Origin: Microthrixaceae bacterium
GTDB taxonomy: Bacteria; Actinomycetota; Acidimicrobiia; Acidimicrobiales; Microtrichaceae
NCBI GenBank assembly: GCA_023957995.1
Contig: JAMLGK010000015.1
Coordinates: 23,447 to 87,446 of the forward strand
Direction of reading: 5' to 3'
Length of the DNA: 64,000 nucleotides
Within the stretch, counting starts at the first letter, position 1. Each line of letters opens with the position of its first letter. The translations under genes and the position numbers were made by a program. Below, in pieces: positions 45,212-54,437 of this stretch. A model generated the notes under the pieces. It worked only from the letters and a program-made list of their open reading frames with translations, did no database searches and was not told the origin of the DNA.

Positions 45212-46354
45212 GTGATCCAACGTTCCCTGCGCGCGCTCTGGTCCGAACCCGCCGAGACCCTGCCCGACAACCGTCCTTGGTGGGACTGGGCCATCGCGAC
45301 CGTGGCCGTACCCATCGCCGTGCTCGAGGGGATCTACGGACCCGAGCTCGAGTGGCCGGCGTTGTCGGTCGGCGTGGGCGTGCTCTGCGTGCTGGTGATC
45401 CTCTGGCGGCGGACACACCCGCTGGCCGTGTTGGTGATCGCGTTCGGATCCCAGACCGCGATCGGCCTGCTCACCACTGCAGCCGGATTCGAGGACCAGG
45501 TCCCCTACAGCACCAGTCTGCTGCTGTTGTATCCGTACTCGCTCGCCCGCTGGGCGAGGGGCCGCGACGTCGTGATCGGCCTCGTGTTCCTGATGGTCAC
45601 CCACTTCGTGCGGGAACCCCTGCTGGGCGAGGACGCAGCGACGATCATCGTCGGAGCCGGATTCCTCCTGCTCCCGGCCGCTCTGGGCGCAGCGGTGCGC
45701 TTCCGGCGGACCGCCCGTGCCCGCGAACAGGACGAGGTGCGAATGCGCGAGCGCGAGCAGCTGGCGCGCGAACTGCACGACACCGTCGCCCACCATGTGT
45801 CCGCGATCGTGATCCAGGCCCAGGCGGGACGGACGATCGTCATGGACGACCCGCAACGCGCGGCGGAGGTCTTCGCAGACATCGAGGCCGCTGCAGTGCG
45901 ATCCCTCACCGAGATGCGCACGGTGGTGAGCATCCTGCGCGACAACGACGGACCAGAACTTGCACCCACCCCCGGCGTGTCCGACATCGCGAGGTTGATC
46001 GACAACGGCACGGTGGCCACGCCCGTCGACCTGCGGATCGGTGAGGGCCTGGTCGACCTCGACTCCGCGACCGACATCGCCGTGTACAGGCTGGTCCAGG
46101 AGTCGCTCACCAACGTCCAGCGGCACGCGAACGGTGTGACACGGGTGGACGTGCGGATCTCTCGTGAGGACGACGGTGTGCAGGTGAACGTGTCCGACGA
46201 CGGCACCAACGCCCGACACCCCAGTGGGTCGGGATACGGACTGCGCGGCATGGCTGAGCGGGTCGAACTGCTGGGGGGCACCTTCAGTGCCGGTCCACGC
46301 CCCGACGGGGGCTGGACGGTGAAGGCCTGCCTTCCGCAGAATGACAGCGCATGA
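45212..46354 (+). CDS. NarL-type sensor histidine kinase
   Basis: A 380-residue kinase. Hydrophobic helices span residues about 25-165. The HisKA_3 box is REREQLARELHDTVAHHVSAIVIQAQAG with His189, and the ATPase domain ends GSGYGLRGMAERVELLGGTF. This DesK/NarX-like type is typical of actinobacteria. The start is GTG 45212, 7 nt after TACGCT. Its stop overlaps the regulator start (ATGA). The system is convergent with an ABC exporter operon it may control. Confidence 0.9.
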   Translation: MIQRSLRALWSEPAETLPDNRPWWDWAIATVAVPIAVLEGIYGPELEWPALSVGVGVLCVLVILWRRTHPLAVLVIAFGSQTAIGLLTTAAGFEDQVPYSTSLLLLYPYSLARWARGRDVVIGLVFLMVTHFVREPLLGEDAATIIVGAGFLLLPAALGAAVRFRRTARAREQDEVRMREREQLARELHDTVAHHVSAIVIQAQAGRTIVMDDPQRAAEVFADIEAAAVRSLTEMRTVVSILRDNDGPELAPTPGVSDIARLIDNGTVATPVDLRIGEGLVDLDSATDIAVYRLVQESLTNVQRHANGVTRVDVRISREDDGVQVNVSDDGTNARHPSGSGYGLRGMAERVELLGGTFSAGPRPDGGWTVKACLPQNDSA

Positions 46355-47004
46355 CCATCCGGGTTCTGATAGCCGACGACCACGATCTGATCCGCACGGG
46401 TCTGCGCATGATCCTCGATGCCCAACCCGACATCGAGGTGGTGGCAGAAGCCGTCAACGGTCGCGAGGCCGTCGAGATCGCACGCCGCACCCGACCCGAC
46501 GTCTGCCTGTTCGACATCCGGATGCCCGAACTGGACGGACTGGAGGCCACCCGCCTGCTCGCCGGCCCTGAGGTCGCTGACCCACTGGCGGTGGTGGTCG
46601 TGACCACCTTCGATCTCGACGAGTACGTACACGAAGCGCTCAGGGGAGGCGCCCGGGGGTTCCTGCTCAAGGACGCCGGGCCCGAACTGCTGGTTCAGGC
46701 CATCCATGCAGCAGCGCAGGGTGATGCGCTCATCTCGCCGAGCATCACCGCCCGACTGCTCGAGACCTTCGCCGGAGCACCTGCTGCAGGGGAGCCGGCC
46801 CAACCGATCGATCCCCTGACAGCCAGGGAGGAAGAGGTTCTCAGCACCGTGGCGAGGGGTCGCACGAACGCCGAGATCGCGGACGAACTCCACATCTCGA
46901 TGAGCACGGTGAAGACCCATCTCGCCAGCCTCATGTCGAAGCTCGGAGCACGCAACCGCGTCGAGATCGCCATCTGGGCCTACGAGACCGGGCGGATGGG
47001 CTGA
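46351..47004 (+). CDS. NarL/LuxR-type response regulator
   Basis: A 217-residue regulator. The receiver has Asp9-Asp10 in IADDHDLIRTGLRMIL and the phosphoacceptor Asp55 in CLFDIRMPELDGLEATR, and FLLKDAGPELL carries the conserved lysine. The LuxR helix-turn-helix is LTAREEEVLSTVARGRTNAEIADELHISMSTVKTHLASLMSKLGARNRVEIAIWAYETG. It is coupled to its kinase by a 4-bp overlap and followed by a strong hairpin at 47024-47065. Confidence 0.93.
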   Translation: MTIRVLIADDHDLIRTGLRMILDAQPDIEVVAEAVNGREAVEIARRTRPDVCLFDIRMPELDGLEATRLLAGPEVADPLAVVVVTTFDLDEYVHEALRGGARGFLLKDAGPELLVQAIHAAAQGDALISPSITARLLETFAGAPAAGEPAQPIDPLTAREEEVLSTVARGRTNAEIADELHISMSTVKTHLASLMSKLGARNRVEIAIWAYETGRMG

Positions 47005-47023
47005 GCCTGACCGGTACGACGCG

Positions 47024-47065
47024 AACGCACCTCCACCCGACCGGAAGGCCGGATGGAGGTGCGTT
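47024..47065. terminator. Strong hairpin between convergent operons
   Basis: AACGCACCTCCA pairs perfectly with TGGAGGTGCGTT over 12 bp, with an inner CCGG-AAGG-CCGG stem. It lies between the response regulator and the convergent ABC permease gene and should serve both. Confidence 0.75.
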
Positions 47066-47087
47066 GAGCCACGGGTCGAGCAGGGCT

Positions 47088-49634
47088 TCAGCTAGCACCC
47101 AGCGCGGTCAGGACATCCACCCGGGCGGCCCTGCGTGAGGGAAGGAGCGACGCTCCCACGCCGGCGAGCACCGCGAGCCCGGCGATGACCGCGAGGGCCG
47201 GGACCGGAATCACCACCACGTTGATGCCCTCATCCGCGAGGGCATACACCAGGGCGAGCCCGAATCCGATCCCGACGGCGAGGCCCAGCACCGCCCCGAA
47301 GAGAGCTATGACCGCCGACTCCCACCGGACCATCGAGCGCACCTGACTGCGGAACATCCCGATCGCACGGAGCAGACCGAGTTCCCTCGTGCGTTCCATG
47401 ATCGACAGGGCGAGCGTGTTGGCGATTCCCAGCACACCGATCACCACCGCCAGGGCGAGCAGTGCGTATCCGAGCCCGAGGAGCATGTCGATCTCTGCCG
47501 CGATGTCGCCGGCATACTCCTCGGAGTCCTTGACGCTGGCGTTGGCCACTCCGGACAGCTCCGCCTCGAGCACGCTGCGGCCCGTTCCGGGGTCGACTCC
47601 ATCGGCCAGGGCGACGAACACCTCGGAATCCAACGAGCCGACACCGTGGGACTCGAGCACCGAGTGCTCCACCACGATGTCACCCCAACTCTGGTCCGCG
47701 AACAGCGCTTCGACGACGAGTTCGTCGGAGGTGCCGTCCGCGAACTCCACCTCCATGACCGATCCCACCCGGAGACCGGCGTCCCGGGCGGTTGGTTCCG
47801 ACAGCGCCACCTTCCCGGGGCCCAGGTCGGCCAGGTGCCCCTCGACGGTGTCGAACTCGAGCACCTGCTCCACGGTGGAAGGATCCACCGACACGACGTT
47901 CGCTACATCGTCGTCGATCAGAACTGGTGCCGTGCGCAGACCGGAGGCGGCGAGCACTTCGGGGAGTTGGCCGAGGTCGCTGGCCATCGAGTTGTCGAAT
48001 CCGCCGGCCGTCGGGTCGATGGAACCCGACACGACGGCGAAGTCGGCCAGCATCGAGCCCGAGATCGCATCGTCGGCGGAAGCCTTGATCGATGAGCCGG
48101 TGACGGTGATGAAACCGACCAGCCCCACTCCGACCATCAGCGCTGACGCCGTGGCCGCGGTCCGCTTCGGGTTCCGCACCGCGTTCTCGCCTGCGAGGAG
48201 GCCTGGCGTTCCGCGGAACCACCGCACCGGGGCCGCGAGGAACCGGCTCACCGGTCGTGCCAGCACCGGACCCAACGCTGCGACGCCGATGAACAGCACC
48301 GCCGCCCCGCCACCGACCAGTGCGATGGGCGAGGAGCTGGCACCACCCAGTCCGGCAGCCAACATTGCTGCACCGACCAGCGAGATCGTCGAACCCACCA
48401 GGGTTCTCATCCTGGATCCTGCAGAGTCGTCCACCGCGGTGTCGCGAAGTGCGGCGATCGGGGCGATCCGGGATGCACGCCGTGCGGGCAGCAGGGCAGA
48501 GGCCACGGTGATGACCACGCCCACCGCCAGCGAGATCAGCATCGAGGACGCCTCCAGGACGAGTCCGCCGTTGGGTAGCTCGACTCCGAGACCCGCGAGC
48601 ATCGAGCGCAACCCGAGCGCCACGCCCAGTCCGGCCAACAGGCCGCCGATGGATGCGAGCACGCCCACGACCACCGATTCCAGCACCACCGATGCCATCA
48701 CCTGGCGGCGGCTGGCGCCGATTGCACGCAGCACCGCCAGTTCGCGCGTGCGCTGGGCGACGATCACCGAGAAGGTGTTCGAGATGATGAACGCGCCCAC
48801 GAACAGTGCGATCACCGCAAAGGTCATGAGGAAGGCATTGAAGAAGGACAGGCTCTCTGCTGCCTCGCTGCGGGCGTCCGCCCGCAGTTCGCTGCCGGTC
48901 AGCACCTCGAGGTCACCTCCGACGACACCCGACAGGTCATCGACGATCGAGGCGGGGTCTACACCTGACGCTGCAACGGCGGCGATGCCGGAGTAGGTAT
49001 CGGGTTCGCCGACGAGCGTCTGGGCCGCCGCATCGGTGAACAGGACCGAGGACATCCCCAGCATCGAATCCGAATCACCGAAGGTGGCGATGCCGCTGAT
49101 CGTCACCGGCACGGGTCCGGCTGTTGTCAGCACGGTCGCGTCGTCGCCGACCGCGAGATCCGCCTCGGTCGCGCTCCCGCGGTCGATGACCACCTGGTCG
49201 TCCTCCGCCGGGGCGCTTCCCTCTGCGAGTTCGAACGGGTTGAGTTGTTCGACGGTGATCCAGTTGCCGCCCAGGTTCGGGGCATCGGTCGTACCTCCGC
49301 CCAGGGGCTCCCCATCGGATCCGACGATCTGGGCCCAGCCCTCGACACGACCGGCGACTGCCTCCACGCCGTCGGTTTCGGCGACCGCGTCGACCAGGGA
49401 GGCATCGACCGGAGCGCGAACGGGCTCCCGCTCGACGCTGAACGCAGCCTCGCTGCGCACGAAGACATCGGCCTCGGCGTAGGTGTCCTCCGAGAGTGTC
49501 TCGAGCTGGCGCCCGAGGGAGTCCGTGAGCACGAGCGTGCCGGACATGAATGCCACCCCGAGCACTACGGCCAGTGCAGTTGTGAAGAGGCGGGACTTGT
49601 GGGCGACGAGGCCCTTGAAGGTGGTTCGCAACAT
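47088..49634 (-). CDS. FtsX-like ABC transporter permease
   Basis: An 848-residue permease of the actinobacterial MacB/FtsX type: an N-terminal helix after KGLVAHKSRLFTTALAVVLGVAFMSGTLVLTDSLG, a large outside domain, core helices around residues 260-460, a second outside domain, and final helices after 720. The coupling loops VIVAQRTRELAVLRAIGASRRQV and LSIMERTRELGLLRAIGMFRSQV are nearly identical, showing the internal duplication. It follows the ATPase by 2 nt. It probably exports a peptide or lipid under control of the convergent two-component system. Confidence 0.9.
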   Translation of the reverse strand: MLRTTFKGLVAHKSRLFTTALAVVLGVAFMSGTLVLTDSLGRQLETLSEDTYAEADVFVRSEAAFSVEREPVRAPVDASLVDAVAETDGVEAVAGRVEGWAQIVGSDGEPLGGGTTDAPNLGGNWITVEQLNPFELAEGSAPAEDDQVVIDRGSATEADLAVGDDATVLTTAGPVPVTISGIATFGDSDSMLGMSSVLFTDAAAQTLVGEPDTYSGIAAVAASGVDPASIVDDLSGVVGGDLEVLTGSELRADARSEAAESLSFFNAFLMTFAVIALFVGAFIISNTFSVIVAQRTRELAVLRAIGASRRQVMASVVLESVVVGVLASIGGLLAGLGVALGLRSMLAGLGVELPNGGLVLEASSMLISLAVGVVITVASALLPARRASRIAPIAALRDTAVDDSAGSRMRTLVGSTISLVGAAMLAAGLGGASSSPIALVGGGAAVLFIGVAALGPVLARPVSRFLAAPVRWFRGTPGLLAGENAVRNPKRTAATASALMVGVGLVGFITVTGSSIKASADDAISGSMLADFAVVSGSIDPTAGGFDNSMASDLGQLPEVLAASGLRTAPVLIDDDVANVVSVDPSTVEQVLEFDTVEGHLADLGPGKVALSEPTARDAGLRVGSVMEVEFADGTSDELVVEALFADQSWGDIVVEHSVLESHGVGSLDSEVFVALADGVDPGTGRSVLEAELSGVANASVKDSEEYAGDIAAEIDMLLGLGYALLALAVVIGVLGIANTLALSIMERTRELGLLRAIGMFRSQVRSMVRWESAVIALFGAVLGLAVGIGFGLALVYALADEGINVVVIPVPALAVIAGLAVLAGVGASLLPSRRAARVDVLTALGAS

Positions 49635-49636
49635 GA

Positions 49637-50428
49637 TCAGGCTCCGATGTTCTTCATGCGGTCGAGGACGAGGGCTGCCGACGGGGAGTCCATCCAGTCG
49701 ACGACTCTGCCGTCGGCCAGGAACAGCACCCGGTCGGCGTGGGATGCGGCGACCGCGTCGTGGGTGACCATCACGATGCTCTGGCGCATCTCGTTCACGG
49801 CCCGGCGCATGAACTCGAGGATCTCTGTGCCGGTGTGTGAGTCGAGGTTGCCCGTCGGTTCATCGGCGAAGATCACCTCCGGTCGTGCGGCCAGGGCCCT
49901 GGCGACTGCAACGCGCTGTTGCTGACCACCCGAGAGCTCACTCGGTCGGTGGCCCAGTCGGTCACCCAGACCGACGGTCGACACGACGGAGTCCACCCAC
50001 TCCCGATCGGGTCGCCTTCCGGCGAGCTGCATCGGCAGGGTGATGTTCTCGATCGCGGTGAGGGTCGGCACCAGGTTGAACGACTGGAAGATGAATCCGA
50101 TCCGGTCCCGACGCAACTGGGTCAGCTGTCGCTCACCGAGGCGTGAAAGGGCGATGTCGCCCAGGTAAACCTCACCGGAGGTGAGGGTGTCGAGCCCCGC
50201 CAACGAGTGCATCAGCGTCGATTTGCCCGAGCCCGAGGGCCCCATGATCGCGGTGAATGCGCCGGCGGCGAACTCGGTGGTCACGTCGTCGAGCGCGCGC
50301 ACGGCGGTCTCACCGCGCCCGTAGATCTTCGACGCCGACACGGCTCGGGCCGCTGGCAGAGCGACCGCGGGGTCGTTCGGTCCAGTGCCTGTTCGAGCAG
50401 TTGGTTCTTCGGTGGTTGCAACGGTCAT
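49637..50428 (-). CDS. ABC transporter ATP-binding protein (MacB-type)
   Basis: A 263-residue ATPase: Walker A GPSGSGKST, Q-loop FQSFNLVPTLTAIENITLP, signature LSGGQQQRVAVARAL, Walker B VIFADEPTGNLD, and H-loop VTHDAVAA. GGAGGT lies 7 nt before the ATG at 50428. The leader can fold so that GACGTACC pairs with GGTACGTC between the ribosome site and the start, which may limit translation. It forms one exporter with the permease that follows. Confidence 0.93.
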   Translation of the reverse strand: MTVATTEEPTARTGTGPNDPAVALPAARAVSASKIYGRGETAVRALDDVTTEFAAGAFTAIMGPSGSGKSTLMHSLAGLDTLTSGEVYLGDIALSRLGERQLTQLRRDRIGFIFQSFNLVPTLTAIENITLPMQLAGRRPDREWVDSVVSTVGLGDRLGHRPSELSGGQQQRVAVARALAARPEVIFADEPTGNLDSHTGTEILEFMRRAVNEMRQSIVMVTHDAVAASHADRVLFLADGRVVDWMDSPSAALVLDRMKNIGA

Positions 50429-50470
50429 GACGTACCTCCGGGGTAGGTGGAGTTGGTACGTCGACCGTAC
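50429..50470 (-). promoter_or_regulatory. Leader hairpin over ribosome site of ABC ATPase
   Basis: GGTACGTC (50455-50462) and GACGTACC (50429-50436) form an 8-bp perfect stem around an 18-nt loop; it ends right at the ATG and takes in part of the GGAGGT site. An overlapping alternative stem, GTACG/CGTAC (50456-50470), would compete with it or act as an operator. Confidence 0.45.
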
Positions 50471-50579
50471 GAATTCGCCCCCAGGGCACACATCGGGCCA
50501 CAGCACGGTTCACGAGCCGACCGAGCGGACGATCCCGGCGCCCTCGATCAACCGAAAGTACTAGAGCCCCCAGGAGCGC

Positions 50580-52865
50580 TCAGGTGGCTGATCCTTCAGA
50601 GTGCAAGGGGGCGAACCTCCTCAGGCGCAGACTGTTGGACACGACGAACACCGAGGAGAAGGCCATGGCCGCTCCCGCGATCATCGGGTTCAGGTAGCCG
50701 GCCGCAGCCAGGGGCAGGGCGGCGATGTTGTAGGCGAACGCCCAGAACAGATTGCCCTTGATCGTGGAGAGCGTGCGTCTGGCGAGGCGGATCGCATCCG
50801 GAGCCGAGCGCAGGTCACCACGGACGAGGGTCAGGTCGCTGGCCTCGATCGCGGCGTCGGTTCCCGTGCCCATCGACAGACCGAGGTCGGCCCGCGCGAG
50901 GGCGGCGGCGTCATTCACCCCGTCACCGATCATCGCCACGATGCGGCCCTCGCCCTGGAGACGGCTGATCACCTCCACCTTGTCGGCCGGGAGCACTTCT
51001 GCGATCACCTCGTCGATGCCCACCTCGGCGGCCACGCTGCGCGCTGCGCGCTCGTTGTCACCCGTCAGCAGCACCGGTTGGAGACCGAGGTCCTTCAACT
51101 GACCGATGGCTTCGGCCGAGGTGGGTTTCACGGTGTCGGACACGACGAACACTGCACGAACCTCGCCGTCCCACGCAGCGACCACGGCGGTGCGGCCCGC
51201 TTGCTCGGCAGCCTCCTTTGCACGCTGCAGGTGCCCGCTCAGTTCCAGTCCCCATTCACCGAGGAGGGCAGGCCGGCCGGCGATGACCGCATGACCCTCG
51301 ACCACCCCCTCGACCCCCAACCCCTCGCGGTTGGTGAACGACTCCACCGTCGTCAGATCGCCGCTCCGTTCGAGTGCTTCCACCGCGATCGCCCTGCCGA
51401 TCGGATGTTCGGAGGCGTTCTCGAGTGCCCCGACCAGCCGCAGGACCTCACCAGAGTCGTTTCCGGGTTCTGTGACCACCTCGATCAAGGTCATCTTCCC
51501 GGTGGTGACGGTACCGGTCTTGTCGAGCACCACGGTGTCGACCTCGCGGGTGGACTCGAGCACCTCAGGACCCTTGATCAGGATGCCCAGTTGCGCACCG
51601 CGTCCGGTGCCGACCATGAGTGCGACCGGTGTGGCCAGACCGAGTGCACACGGACAGGCGATGATCAGCACCGCGACCGCGGCGGTGAACGCCGCCGCGG
51701 CACCCGCCCCCGTGAGCAGCCAGTAGCCGAGTGTGGCCAGGCTGAGCACGATGACGATCGGTACGAACACTCCCGACACCCGGTCGGCGAGCCGTTGGAC
51801 CTGTGCCTTGCCGGTCTGGGCGTCGGTCACCAGTCGGGCGATCTGGGCGAGCTGTGTGTCTGCTCCTACCCGTGTGGCACGGATGAGCAACCGCCCACCG
51901 GCGTTGACCGTGGCCCCGGTGACCGGGTCGCCTGGGACCACTTCGATCGGAACACTCTCGCCGGTCAGCAACGAGGCATCGACCGCCGAGCTGCCCTCGG
52001 TGATGACACCGTCGGTGGCGATCTTCTCGCCGGGGCGGGCGACGAAGGTGTCGCCAACCGCCAGCTGGTCGATTGCGATGCGCTCCTCGGCGCCGTTGCG
52101 CAGCACCACCACGTCCTTGGCGCCGAGGTCCAACAGCGTCCTCAGTGCCGCTCCGGTGCGTCTCTTGGCGCGCGCCTCGAAGTAGCGGCCGGCCAGGATG
52201 AACGTGGTGACCGCTGAAGCGACCTCGAGGTAGATCTCATCGGCACCCGAAGAGCGTTCGACGGTGAACTGGAAGGCCATCTTCATTCCGGGCTCTCCTG
52301 CACCGCCGAAGAACAGCGCGTACAACGACCACCCGAACGCGGCCAGGGTGCCGAGTGAGATCAACGTGTCCATCGTGGCGGTGCCGTGGCGGAGGTTGGT
52401 CCAGGCAGCGTGGTGGAACGGGTAGGCACCCCAGACCACCACCGGCGCTGCCAGGGTCAGCGAGAGCCACTGCCAGTTGTCGAACTGCAGCGCTGGGATC
52501 ATCGCCATCAGGACCACCGGCAGGGACAGCGCTGCACTGATCAGCACGCGTTGGCGCAGGGACTCCGTCTCCTCGGCCTCCGCCGATGTGGCCTCCGCCT
52601 CGGGACGCTTCAGAGGCAGGGTGGCGCTGTAGCCCGCCGCTTCGACCTGGGCCACGAGATCGTCCGGGTCGATCCCCTCGGCGTAGCTGACCGCAGCCTT
52701 CTCGGTTGCATAGTTGACCGTGGCGGTGACCCCGTCGAGCTTGTTCAGGCGCTTCTCGATCCGGTTCGCACACGACGCACACGTCATCCCGCTGATCGAC
52801 AACTCCACGCGATCTTGTGCAGCGCTGCTCCCCGGTGAGGAGATCGAGTGCTCGGTGTCGGTCAT
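50580..52865 (-). CDS. copA: Copper-exporting P1B-type ATPase CopA
   Basis: A 761-residue copper exporter. An N-terminal metal-binding domain has GMTCASC (Cys29, Cys32). The transmembrane copper site is the CPC motif in [13 protein letters not shown]; the actuator has LLTGES, phosphorylation occurs at the aspartate of [14 protein letters not shown] carries the P1B HP dipeptide, and the hinge is GDGVNDA. It pumps Cu(I) outward. ATG 52865 is preceded by a 15-bp repeat tract separating it from copZ; both are probably read from the CsoR-controlled promoter. Confidence 0.95.
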   Translation of the reverse strand: MTDTEHSISSPGSSAAQDRVELSISGMTCASCANRIEKRLNKLDGVTATVNYATEKAAVSYAEGIDPDDLVAQVEAAGYSATLPLKRPEAEATSAEAEETESLRQRVLISAALSLPVVLMAMIPALQFDNWQWLSLTLAAPVVVWGAYPFHHAAWTNLRHGTATMDTLISLGTLAAFGWSLYALFFGGAGEPGMKMAFQFTVERSSGADEIYLEVASAVTTFILAGRYFEARAKRRTGAALRTLLDLGAKDVVVLRNGAEERIAIDQLAVGDTFVARPGEKIATDGVITEGSSAVDASLLTGESVPIEVVPGDPVTGATVNAGGRLLIRATRVGADTQLAQIARLVTDAQTGKAQVQRLADRVSGVFVPIVIVLSLATLGYWLLTGAGAAAAFTAAVAVLIIACPCALGLATPVALMVGTGRGAQLGILIKGPEVLESTREVDTVVLDKTGTVTTGKMTLIEVVTEPGNDSGEVLRLVGALENASEHPIGRAIAVEALERSGDLTTVESFTNREGLGVEGVVEGHAVIAGRPALLGEWGLELSGHLQRAKEAAEQAGRTAVVAAWDGEVRAVFVVSDTVKPTSAEAIGQLKDLGLQPVLLTGDNERAARSVAAEVGIDEVIAEVLPADKVEVISRLQGEGRIVAMIGDGVNDAAALARADLGLSMGTGTDAAIEASDLTLVRGDLRSAPDAIRLARRTLSTIKGNLFWAFAYNIAALPLAAAGYLNPMIAGAAMAFSSVFVVSNSLRLRRFAPLHSEGSAT

Positions 52866-52890
52866 GGCGACCACGAGCCTCCCACGAGCC

Positions 52891-52935
52891 CGAATCCCCT
52901 GCTGCCGAATCCCCTGCTGCCGAATCCCGTGCGAG
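52891..52935. repeat. 15-bp tandem repeat between copZ and copA
   Basis: Two identical units, CGAATCCCCTGCTGC at 52891 and 52906, and a third with three changes at 52921 lie in the copZ-copA spacer, just upstream of the copA start. Confidence 0.9.
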
Positions 52936-52941
52936 CGGATC

Positions 52942-53151
52942 TCATGTTGCCAACTCGAATCCGGCCTCGTCGATCGCTGCAGCCACGGCCCGGTCATCGA
53001 GTGGGGCGTCGCTGGTGACCGCCACGCGGCCGCTGGCCAGATCGACGACCACGTCGTTCACTCCGTCGAGCCTGGACAGCTCCTCGGTCACGGCATTCAC
53101 ACAGTGTTCGCAGCTCATCCCGACGACGCCAAGGGTGGTTTCGGTGCTCAT
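52942..53151 (-). CDS. copZ: Copper chaperone CopZ (heavy-metal-associated domain)
   Basis: A 69-residue single HMA domain. The copper-binding motif is GMSCEHC (Cys14, Cys17), with a ferredoxin-like pattern ending in [12 protein letters not shown]. It delivers Cu(I) to CopA encoded downstream. AGGAGA precedes the ATG at 53151. Two CsoR-type operators lie in the promoter shared with csoR. Confidence 0.93.
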   Translation of the reverse strand: MSTETTLGVVGMSCEHCVNAVTEELSRLDGVNDVVVDLASGRVAVTSDAPLDDRAVAAAIDEAGFELAT

Positions 53152-53164
53152 CCGATCTCCTCTT

Positions 53165-53181
53165 ATACCTATGGGGGGTAT
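53165..53181. promoter_or_regulatory. CsoR-type operator (copZ side)
   Basis: ATACC and GGTAT arms flank a G-run, the ATACC-N7-GGTAT form of CsoR operators. It is 14 nt from the copZ start. Confidence 0.7.
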
Positions 53182-53188
53182 CCCCACA

Positions 53189-53205
53189 ATACCCACTATG
53201 GGTAT
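53189..53205. promoter_or_regulatory. CsoR-type operator (csoR side)
   Basis: ATACCCACTATGGGTAT has perfect 6-bp arms and is spaced 24 bp from the first operator, placing the two about two helical turns apart. Confidence 0.7.
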
Positions 53206-53243
53206 GATGGGCAACAACAGATCATCGATCCACGGAGGACCGG

Positions 53244-53528
53244 ATGACCCAGCGGGGTTACAGCGCGACCAAGGACCAACTCCAGACGCGTCTGTCACGG
53301 ATAGAGGGCCAGGTCCGAGGTGTCTCGAAGATGGTCGATGAGGACCGCTACTGCATCGACGTCCTGACCCAGATCAGCGCCATCCGAGCGGCCCTCGACA
53401 AGGTCGCTCTGGGGCTCCTCGACGGCCACGCCCGTCACTGCCTCGCAGGCGGCATGGGCGGCCCCGAGGATCCTGAGGACCAGGCGGACGAGTTGATGGG
53501 GGCCATAGGCCGCCTGATGTCCCGCTGA
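53244..53528 (+). CDS. csoR: Copper-sensing repressor CsoR
   Basis: A 94-residue all-helical DUF156 repressor. The Cu(I) ligands Cys37 (YCIDVL), His62 and Cys66 (GHARHC) match the Cys-His-Cys set of mycobacterial CsoR, and RLSRIEGQVRGVSKM is the DNA-binding face. Copper binding releases it from DNA and allows copZ/copA expression. AGGA precedes ATG 53244. It is divergent from copZ-copA across the paired operators. Confidence 0.95.
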   Translation: MTQRGYSATKDQLQTRLSRIEGQVRGVSKMVDEDRYCIDVLTQISAIRAALDKVALGLLDGHARHCLAGGMGGPEDPEDQADELMGAIGRLMSR

Positions 53529-53579
53529 GGCCGCCCTCGGCAATCCTTCGCACCCCGACCCTGCCCGACGCCGGCTCTG

Positions 53580-53585
53580 TACGGT
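53580..53585 (+). promoter_or_regulatory. TACGGT -10 box of a leaderless promoter
   Basis: TACGGT lies exactly 7 nt before the GTG at 53593, with no Shine-Dalgarno. Confidence 0.5.
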
Positions 53586-53592
53586 GTCGACC

Positions 53593-54273
53593 GTGGATCC
53601 GAACGGACCCCAGATCGCCGAGGGTCGGGACTCGGTGATCTACGAACACGGCCCGCAGCGGGTGCTCAGAGCAGCGCGCGACGGTCGCTCACTGGTGGCG
53701 GAGGCCGAGGTCATGACCTATGCCCGCTCCAGGGGCTTCCCCGTGCCCCGCGTCCACGACGCAGGTCCCGGCTACCTCGTCATGGACCGGATCACCGGTC
53801 CGACGATGCTCGACGACGCGATTCCCCTGCGACTTCGACGTCACGGTGCCCTGCTCGCCCAGCTGCACCAGCAGCTGCACGGGATACCAGCCCCGCACTG
53901 GCTGGCGCGGCACGCCCCGCTCGAGGGGGACCGCCTGCTCCACGGCGACCTCCATCCACTCAACGTGCTGATGACCGACGAGGGTCCGATGGTCATCGAC
54001 TGGTCTAACGCCTCGAGGGGTGCGCCGGCGTTCGACGTCGCTGATGCCTGGTCCCTGTTCGCCTGCGCGGACCCGCCTGACATTCCCGTTGCTGCGCTGG
54101 TGGTACCCGTGGGTCGCCGACTGTTCCTGCGCGGATTCCTCGACGGCGTGGACCGCGCAGCGGCTGCACGGGCCATGCCCGCGGTCGTCCGGGAGAGGAT
54201 GTCGGACCCCAACATCTCCGACACGGAGAAGCGCAGGATGAAACGGCTGGCAGCAGGGCTGACCGGAAGCTGA
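53593..54273 (+). CDS. Aminoglycoside phosphotransferase-like (APH-fold) kinase
   Basis: A 226-residue small-molecule kinase-fold protein. The catalytic loop is LLHGDLHPLNVLM and the metal-binding aspartate lies in MVIDWSNA; the N-terminal lobe is short. Such proteins phosphorylate hydroxyls of antibiotics, sugars or lipids; the substrate is unknown. The start is GTG 53593 after TACGGT. It lies just downstream of csoR in the same direction, with no clear copper link. Confidence 0.82.
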   Translation: MDPNGPQIAEGRDSVIYEHGPQRVLRAARDGRSLVAEAEVMTYARSRGFPVPRVHDAGPGYLVMDRITGPTMLDDAIPLRLRRHGALLAQLHQQLHGIPAPHWLARHAPLEGDRLLHGDLHPLNVLMTDEGPMVIDWSNASRGAPAFDVADAWSLFACADPPDIPVAALVVPVGRRLFLRGFLDGVDRAAAARAMPAVVRERMSDPNISDTEKRRMKRLAAGLTGS

Positions 54274-54437
54274 GCGACCCGATCCGGGGCCATCCGCCCA
54301 CCACGGCCGGGGGACCCAGGGTTACGATGACCCCGTCAGGCCGATCCGGGGGGAACCGTGCCAGAACACACCTTCACGCATCGGGCCGGGAGCCTCGGTT
54401 CCCACCGACCGGATGTGGGATCCGACGGGGCGACCCG

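Noticed and set aside
54323..54328. TACGAT as a leaderless promoter of the importer binding protein
   Set aside because: No start codon occurs 7 nt downstream, and the signal anchor begins about 100 nt later. It may be an ordinary -10 box for a transcript with a leader.
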